From NCBI RefSeq assembly GCF_024171695.1, contig NZ_JAMTCF010000011.1, positions 47,498-111,497 of the forward strand: DNA of 64,000 nt. Direction: 5' to 3'. How positions within the stretch are numbered: position 1 is the stretch's first letter; every line of letters begins with the position of its first letter. A program made the position numbers and the translations under genes. This DNA is from Actinosynnema pretiosum. GTDB taxonomy: Bacteria; Actinomycetota; Actinomycetes; Mycobacteriales; Pseudonocardiaceae. Below are positions 59,335 to 64,000 of this stretch, in pieces. The notes beneath the pieces were generated by a model. The model was not told where the DNA came from, searched no databases, and was given only the letters and a program-made list of their open reading frames with translations.

Positions 59335-60764
59335 CCGAGGGCAAGGCGCAGGTCCTGAAGGCGCTCAGCGGCCTGCTGGTGGCCCTGTTCACCGCCACGC
59401 TCAGCAGCACCGTCGTGTCCACCGCGCTGCCGGGGATGATCAGCGACCTGGACGGCTCGCAGTCCCAGTACACCTGGGTGGTCACCGCGACCCTGCTGAC
59501 CGCCACCGCCACCACCCCGATCTGGGGCAAGCTGGCCGACCTGTTCAGCAAGAAGACCCTGGTGCAGGTGGCGATCGGCGTGTTCGTGGCCGGTTCGCTG
59601 GCCAGCGGCCTCAGCCAGGACGCCGGTCAGCTCATCGCCGCCCGCGCGCTCCAGGGCGCCGGGGTCGGCGGGTTGCAGACGCTGGTGCAGATCGCGATCG
59701 CCGCGATGATCCCGCCGCGCGAGCGCGGCCGGTACAGCGGCTACCTCAGCAGCGTCACGGCGGTGTCCACGATCGGCGGCCCGCTGCTCGGCGGTCTGAT
59801 CGTGGACACGTCGTGGCTTGGCTGGCGCTGGTGCTTCTTCATCGGCGTCCCGGTCGCGATCGCCGCCCTGGTCCTGCTGCAGGTCACCCTGGACCTGCCG
59901 GTGGTGCGGCGGGAGCGGGTGCGCATCGACTACGCGGGCGCCGCGCTGATCACGGCGGGCGTGTGCCTGCTGCTGGTGTGGGTCTCGTTCGTGGGCGACG
60001 CGTTCACCTGGTCGTCCTGGCCGAGCCTGGTCATGGCGGGCGGTTCGGTGCTGCTGCTCGGCGCGGCGGTGTGGGTGGAGACCAAGGTCCCGGAACCCGT
60101 TGTGCCACTGGACATCGTGCGCCAACGACCCACCGCGCTGGCCATCCTGGGCAGCCTGGCGGCGGGCACCGCGATGTACGGCGCGGCGGTGTTCCTCAGC
60201 CAGTACTTCCAGGTGAGCCGGGGCCACACGCCCACCGAGGCCGGGCTGCTGACCATTCCCATGATGGCCGGAATCCTGGTGGCGTCGACGGTGGTCGGCA
60301 GGCTGGTGACCAGGACCGGCAAGCTCAAGCCGTACCTGGTGGCGGGCTCGCTCTCGCTCACGGCGGGCTTCGCGATCCTCGGCTTCCTGGACCGCGAGAC
60401 CCCGCTGGTGGTGCTGTCGGTGGCGATGGTGCTGGTCGGCGCGGGGGTCGGCATGACGATGCAGAACTTCGTGCTGGTGGTCCAGAACGCCGTGCCCCTG
60501 AAGGACATCGGAGCGGCCAGCTCCACGGTCTCGTTCTTCCGCTCGCTGGGCGGCACGATCGGAGTGGCCGTCCTGGGCGCGGTCCTGGCCCGCGACGTCG
60601 CGGCGAACCCCGGCGACGTCCGCACGGCGTACGGCGAGGCGACGGCGCAGGTGTTCCTGATCTCGGCCGTCGTCGCGGCGGTGGGCGTGCTGGCGGCGGT
60701 GCTGCTCAAGCCGGTGGTGCTGCGGACGAGCCTGGACGTGGTGAAGGAGGTCGAGAAGGCCTGA
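59331..60764 (+). CDS. DHA2-family MFS transporter (EmrB/QacA type)
   Basis: The 477-residue protein has about 14 hydrophobic segments and the DHA2 marks: STALPGMISDLDGSQSQYTW, GKLADLFSKK and RALQGAGVGGLQ. It exports drugs or metabolites by proton antiport; in this operon it may export the substrate or product of the monooxygenase-lactonase pair or import the ketone. It starts at a GTGA overlap. Confidence 0.88.
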   Translation: MTEGKAQVLKALSGLLVALFTATLSSTVVSTALPGMISDLDGSQSQYTWVVTATLLTATATTPIWGKLADLFSKKTLVQVAIGVFVAGSLASGLSQDAGQLIAARALQGAGVGGLQTLVQIAIAAMIPPRERGRYSGYLSSVTAVSTIGGPLLGGLIVDTSWLGWRWCFFIGVPVAIAALVLLQVTLDLPVVRRERVRIDYAGAALITAGVCLLLVWVSFVGDAFTWSSWPSLVMAGGSVLLLGAAVWVETKVPEPVVPLDIVRQRPTALAILGSLAAGTAMYGAAVFLSQYFQVSRGHTPTEAGLLTIPMMAGILVASTVVGRLVTRTGKLKPYLVAGSLSLTAGFAILGFLDRETPLVVLSVAMVLVGAGVGMTMQNFVLVVQNAVPLKDIGAASSTVSFFRSLGGTIGVAVLGAVLARDVAANPGDVRTAYGEATAQVFLISAVVAAVGVLAAVLLKPVVLRTSLDVVKEVEKA

Positions 60765-60769
60765 CGCGG

Positions 60770-60802
60770 GCGGTGGGCGGCGGGGGAACCGCCGCCCACC
60801 GC
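60770..60802. terminator. Bidirectional hairpin terminator
   Basis: GCGGTGGGCGGCGG and CCGCCGCCCACCGC are 14-bp perfect arms around a 5-base loop, between the MFS gene and the convergent lipoprotein gene. Confidence 0.78.
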
Positions 60803-60809
60803 ATCCAGG

Positions 60810-61832
60810 TCACCGCGGCGCCAGCTCCAGCCGCTCCACGTCGAAGAACACCACCTCCCGCACCCGCCCCTCCACGTGCAGCAGCTCACCCGCGTGCCCC
60901 AGCGCGACCGCCCCGTCGTCCGAGAAGTCCCGCCGCACCAGCAAACCCCCACCACCGGCCACGGTCATCGCCTCCCACCGCCCGTCCCGCACCGAGTGCA
61001 GCGCGGCCTCGGCGGACCGCAGCTCCAACCCGTCCCCCTCGCACCTGCCCGGCCCGATCGACGCCTCCAGCTCCGCGCCGTCCCACCACACGTCCCGAAC
61101 CACGTGCGGCCCAGGGGAGTCGACGGCCACCTCCGCCAGCTCGCCCACCGTCGTGGTCAACATCGCCACGTGCTCGTCCCCGCACCCCGCAGGCGTCGCA
61201 CCCGCCTCGCGCACCACCACCGCCGCGGTCAGCCACGCGGGCCCCGGCCGCACCGACAGCACCTCACCACCCGGCGCGGGCAGCTCGCGGTAGGCCCCCG
61301 CGCCGTCCAGGGCGTACAGCACCGGGGTCTCGCCCGCGCGGTAGCCGTAGACCAGCTCCTCCGACCCGGCCAGCAGGCGATCCGTCCCCGACCGGCCGCG
61401 CAGCTCCGGGGGCAGCGGGACCGCCGTCTCCGCCGAGGAGTCCGGGTCCAGGACCCGCAGCTCGTCGCCGGTCACCCAGGCGATCCCGTGCTGCCCCAGC
61501 GGCACCGCTCGCTCGCACCGGCACTCCACGGTCTTGCCCGCGCCCTCCCGCGCGCTGACCACGGTCACCCGGCCACCCGTCGTGGCGAACGCGTGCCTGC
61601 CGTCCAGCGTCCACGCGATCGGCCCGCCGTCGTACGGCCCCTCGGCGCGCAGCACGGTCTTCCCCACCGCCACCCCGAACCGGTCCGCCGTCCCGAACGC
61701 GTACACCGGCCCCTCGGGCGAGGCGGATGGCGAGGGGCCAACCTCCTCCGAACCCGGACCGCACGCGGTGAGCAGAAGCGCAGCCGTGACCACAAGACAT
61801 CCCCCAGTACGTGTCACCCGCAAATCATCCAC
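60810..61832 (-). CDS. Putative lipoprotein with propeller-like sequence
   Basis: The 340-residue protein has a signal peptide ending in the lipobox LLTAC followed by a Ser/Pro linker. The rest has WD/YVTN-like strands (GPIAWTLDGRHAFATTGGRV, ...HGIAWVTGDELRVLDPDSS) suggestive of a propeller. Three Cys (ECRCE and later GCGDE, GRCEG) may pair. Function unknown. It is divergent from the DHA2 exporter at 62013. Confidence 0.65.
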   Translation of the reverse strand: MDDLRVTRTGGCLVVTAALLLTACGPGSEEVGPSPSASPEGPVYAFGTADRFGVAVGKTVLRAEGPYDGGPIAWTLDGRHAFATTGGRVTVVSAREGAGKTVECRCERAVPLGQHGIAWVTGDELRVLDPDSSAETAVPLPPELRGRSGTDRLLAGSEELVYGYRAGETPVLYALDGAGAYRELPAPGGEVLSVRPGPAWLTAAVVVREAGATPAGCGDEHVAMLTTTVGELAEVAVDSPGPHVVRDVWWDGAELEASIGPGRCEGDGLELRSAEAALHSVRDGRWEAMTVAGGGGLLVRRDFSDDGAVALGHAGELLHVEGRVREVVFFDVERLELAPR

Positions 61833-62012
61833 TCCGTCGGTGAAGAGCAGTGCCCGAACGGGAGACGAAGTTCGCTCACCGTGCCCAGCCTGTCACCCGC
61901 CCCGGTGAGGTGCACCGCCGCCCGGATGCGAGGTCGGGAACCCGCGCCTACCGTCCCTCCGGGACCCACCAAGGCTTGAGCCAACGTCGCCCGCGCGCGG
62001 AGGAAGCCCCAG

Positions 62013-64000
62013 ATGAGCGTCACGGAACCCGGACTCCCCGCCCCCCGCGCCGCGCAGGACGACGGGCACACCGCCGCCCCGCCCAGCCTGTCCCAGGCCC
62101 GCACCAACGTCATCTTCGGCGTGATCGCCCTCGGGATGCTCCTCGCCGCCCTCGACCAGACCATCGTCGCGACCGCGCTGCCCACCATCGTCGGCGAGGT
62201 CGGCGGCGCCGGGCACATGAGCTGGGTGGTCACCTCCTACATCCTCGCCGAGACCGTCGCGTCCGTGCTGGCGGGCAAGTTCGGCGACCTGTTCGGCCGC
62301 AAGGCCGTGTTCCAGGTCAGCGTCGTGGTCTTCATCGTCGGCTCCTTCTTCTGCGGCGCCGCCGACACCATGGGCGGCCTCATCGCGATGCGGGCGCTGC
62401 AGGGCATCGGCGGCGGCGGGATCGCGGTCACCGCCACCGCCCTCATCGCCGACGTCATCCCGCTGCGCGCGCGCGGCAAGTACCAGGGCGCGCTCGGCGC
62501 GGTGTTCGGCGTGACGACCGTGGTCGGCCCGCTGCTCGGCGGCCTGTTCACCGACCACCTGTCCTGGCGCTGGGCGTTCTACGTCAACGTCCCGCTCGCC
62601 CTCGCCGTCATCGCGCTCGCCGCCAAGGCCATCCCCGGCGCGGGCGAGCGCGGCAAACCCAGGATCGACTACTGGGGCGCCGCCCTGATCGCGCTGGGCG
62701 CCAGCGGTCTCACGCTCGCCACCACCTGGGGCGGCACCGAGTACCCGTGGGGCTCGACCACGATCATCGGCCTGTTCGCCGGTTCCGCCGTCGCGCTGGC
62801 CCTGTTCGTCGTGGTGGAGAACCGCGTCCCCGAGCCGATCCTGCCGATGAGGTTGTTCCGGGGCAAGGTGTTCGCGGTCGCCTCGCTGCTCAGCTTCATC
62901 GTCGGCTTCGCCATGATGGGCGCGCTCACGTTCCTGCCCTCGTACCTCCAGTACGTCAGCGGCGCGTCCGCCACCTCGTCCGGCCTGCGCACCCTGCCCA
63001 TGGTGCTCGGCCTGCTGATCACCGCGCTGCTGTCCGGCCAGGTCGTCGGCGCCACCGGCCGCTACCGCCCGTTCCCCATCGCGGGCGCGGCCGTCACCGG
63101 CGTCGGCATGTACCTGCTGTCCACACTGGACCCGAAGTCCTCGATCGCCGCCCAATCGCTGGCCATGTTCGTGCTGGGCGCGGGGATCGGCCTGGTCATG
63201 CAGGTGCTCACGATCGTCGTGCAGAACACCGCCGACTACCGCGACCTCGGCTCCGCCACCTCCGGCGTCACCTTCTTCCGCTCGCTCGGCAGCTCCTTCG
63301 GCGCCTCGATCATGGGCACCGTCTACGCCAACCGCCTCGCCGAGACCCTGCCGCCCGCACTGGTCCAGACCGGCGTGCCACCCGCCGCGATCACCACCCC
63401 GGAAGCGCTGCACGCCCTGCCCGAGGCGACCAGGCAACCGATCACCACCGCCTACGCCGACGCGCTGCACACCGTCTTCCTTGCCGCCGTCCCGATCGCG
63501 CTCCTCGGCCTGCTGGTGGCGTTCCTGCTGCCCCAGGTGGCGATCCGGGGCACCGCCCGCGAGGCCGCGAAGGGCGCGGGCGAGGGCTTCGCCATGCCCA
63601 CCGACCAGCACGCCGACACCCAGCTGGAGAACCTGATCGGCCGGGTGGCGGGCCACAACCCGGACATGCCCCGCCAGGTGCTCGCCCGCTCCGGCCTACC
63701 GCTGGAGCTGCCCGCCGCGTGGGCGCTGCTGGGCATCCACCTGCGCGCCGAGCTGCTCGGCGAGCGCACCCGCCAGTCCGACGTCGAGGACCAGGTCGGC
63801 CTGCCGCACGGCGTCCTCACCTCGTTCTACGACGCCCTCGCCGCCGAGGGCCACCTCACCCGCACCGCCGACGGCCACCTCGCTCTCACCCCGGCCGCGT
63901 CCACGACCGTGACCGCCCTGATCGAGGCGTGGACCGCCTGGCTGCTGGACCAGCTCGCGGACTGGACCGCCCGGCGCGACCCGGACACCGTCGACGACGA
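62013..64000 (+). CDS. DHA2 MFS exporter with C-terminal winged-helix-like extension (partial, runs off window end)
   Basis: The frame is open for 662 codons to the window edge. It has 14 hydrophobic segments and DHA2 motifs (LDQTIVATALPTIVGEVGG, GKFGDLFGRK, RALQGIGGGG). Beyond the last helix (about 525) the protein continues at least 130 residues, with a helical stretch like MarR/winged-helix proteins (DVEDQVGLPHGVLTSFYDAL then AAEGHLTRTADGHLALTP). GGAGGA eight bases before ATG 62013 sets the start. This type exports drugs; the cytoplasmic extension may gate it or be regulatory. Confidence 0.88.
   Translation, partial: MSVTEPGLPAPRAAQDDGHTAAPPSLSQARTNVIFGVIALGMLLAALDQTIVATALPTIVGEVGGAGHMSWVVTSYILAETVASVLAGKFGDLFGRKAVFQVSVVVFIVGSFFCGAADTMGGLIAMRALQGIGGGGIAVTATALIADVIPLRARGKYQGALGAVFGVTTVVGPLLGGLFTDHLSWRWAFYVNVPLALAVIALAAKAIPGAGERGKPRIDYWGAALIALGASGLTLATTWGGTEYPWGSTTIIGLFAGSAVALALFVVVENRVPEPILPMRLFRGKVFAVASLLSFIVGFAMMGALTFLPSYLQYVSGASATSSGLRTLPMVLGLLITALLSGQVVGATGRYRPFPIAGAAVTGVGMYLLSTLDPKSSIAAQSLAMFVLGAGIGLVMQVLTIVVQNTADYRDLGSATSGVTFFRSLGSSFGASIMGTVYANRLAETLPPALVQTGVPPAAITTPEALHALPEATRQPITTAYADALHTVFLAAVPIALLGLLVAFLLPQVAIRGTAREAAKGAGEGFAMPTDQHADTQLENLIGRVAGHNPDMPRQVLARSGLPLELPAAWALLGIHLRAELLGERTRQSDVEDQVGLPHGVLTSFYDALAAEGHLTRTADGHLALTPAASTTVTALIEAWTAWLLDQLADWTARRDPDTVDD

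Noticed and set aside
1-64000. tRNA or rRNA genes
   Set aside because: No cloverleaf with CCA-adjacent arms or rRNA-like conserved stretch was seen in any intergenic region.

Overview
This window is a stretch of very GC-rich chromosome with strong G/C preference at third codon positions, GTG and TTG starts, four-base ATGA/GTGA gene overlaps, an actinobacterial iron box, a Ser/Thr kinase with a one-pass membrane anchor and an NB-ARC regulator. This fits a filamentous actinobacterium of the Pseudonocardiales (Actinosynnema/Saccharothrix-like). The genus is an inference. No rRNA, tRNA, CRISPR array, phage structural gene or intact insertion sequence was seen.

Layout. 1-3.3 kb: a two-gene conflict-type operon on the minus strand (TIR protein, then a TIR-like/NACHT/pentapeptide NTPase cut by the window start). 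3.6-4.7 kb: HTH/NB-ARC regulator. 4.9-9.5 kb: MFS exporter, fused DppB-DppC permease and peptide-type binding protein behind a Zur/Fur-like box, possibly a metallophore export and uptake unit. 9.5-14.9 kb: PucR regulator and three secreted enzymes (SGNH lipase, alpha/beta-hydrolase-like protein, tyrosine phosphatase). 15-17.3 kb: LysR/SDR divergent pair and a short hibernation factor behind a SigB/SigF-like promoter. 17.5-20.7 kb: PP2C phosphatase, B12-binding protein with CarH-like photoreceptor residues, and STAS protein in one overlapping operon. 20.75-24.9 kb: an 8-bp/7-bp minisatellite, then an iron-box-controlled siderophore ABC importer. 24.9-29.5 kb: GntR and MarR-like regulators, SMI1 protein, gene remnants, MarR/old-yellow-enzyme divergon. 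29.5-33.2 kb: Ser/Thr kinase, LysR and Kelch protein. 33.3-41.1 kb: dihydroorotase-like and phosphoribosyltransferase-like proteins with altered active sites, a two-permease NMT1-type ABC importer, a nucleoside phosphorylase and an IclR regulator, together looking like a pyrimidine or nucleoside salvage locus. 41-44 kb: small unknowns and M20 peptidase. 43.9-47.4 kb: P-loop kinase, Nudix, HemN-like radical SAM and nucleosidase-like protein. 47.4-49.9 kb: nucleotidyl-cyclase-domain/NACHT protein. 50-53.9 kb: GNAT, TetR and GH3 beta-glucosidase with twin operators. 53.9-56 kb: immunity-like proteins and a low-GC XRE regulator. 56-60.8 kb: Baeyer-Villiger monooxygenase, SMP-30/NHL lactonase-like protein and MFS operon. 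60.8-64 kb: lipoprotein and a DHA2 exporter cut by the window end.

Most striking points: the TIR/NACHT operon, whose first gene has an in-frame stop after ten codons; a palindromic motif with core CCGCAGAATTGC that recurs in front of the TIR operon, the P-loop kinase and the cyclase-NACHT gene; and the putative B12 light-sensing partner-switch operon.
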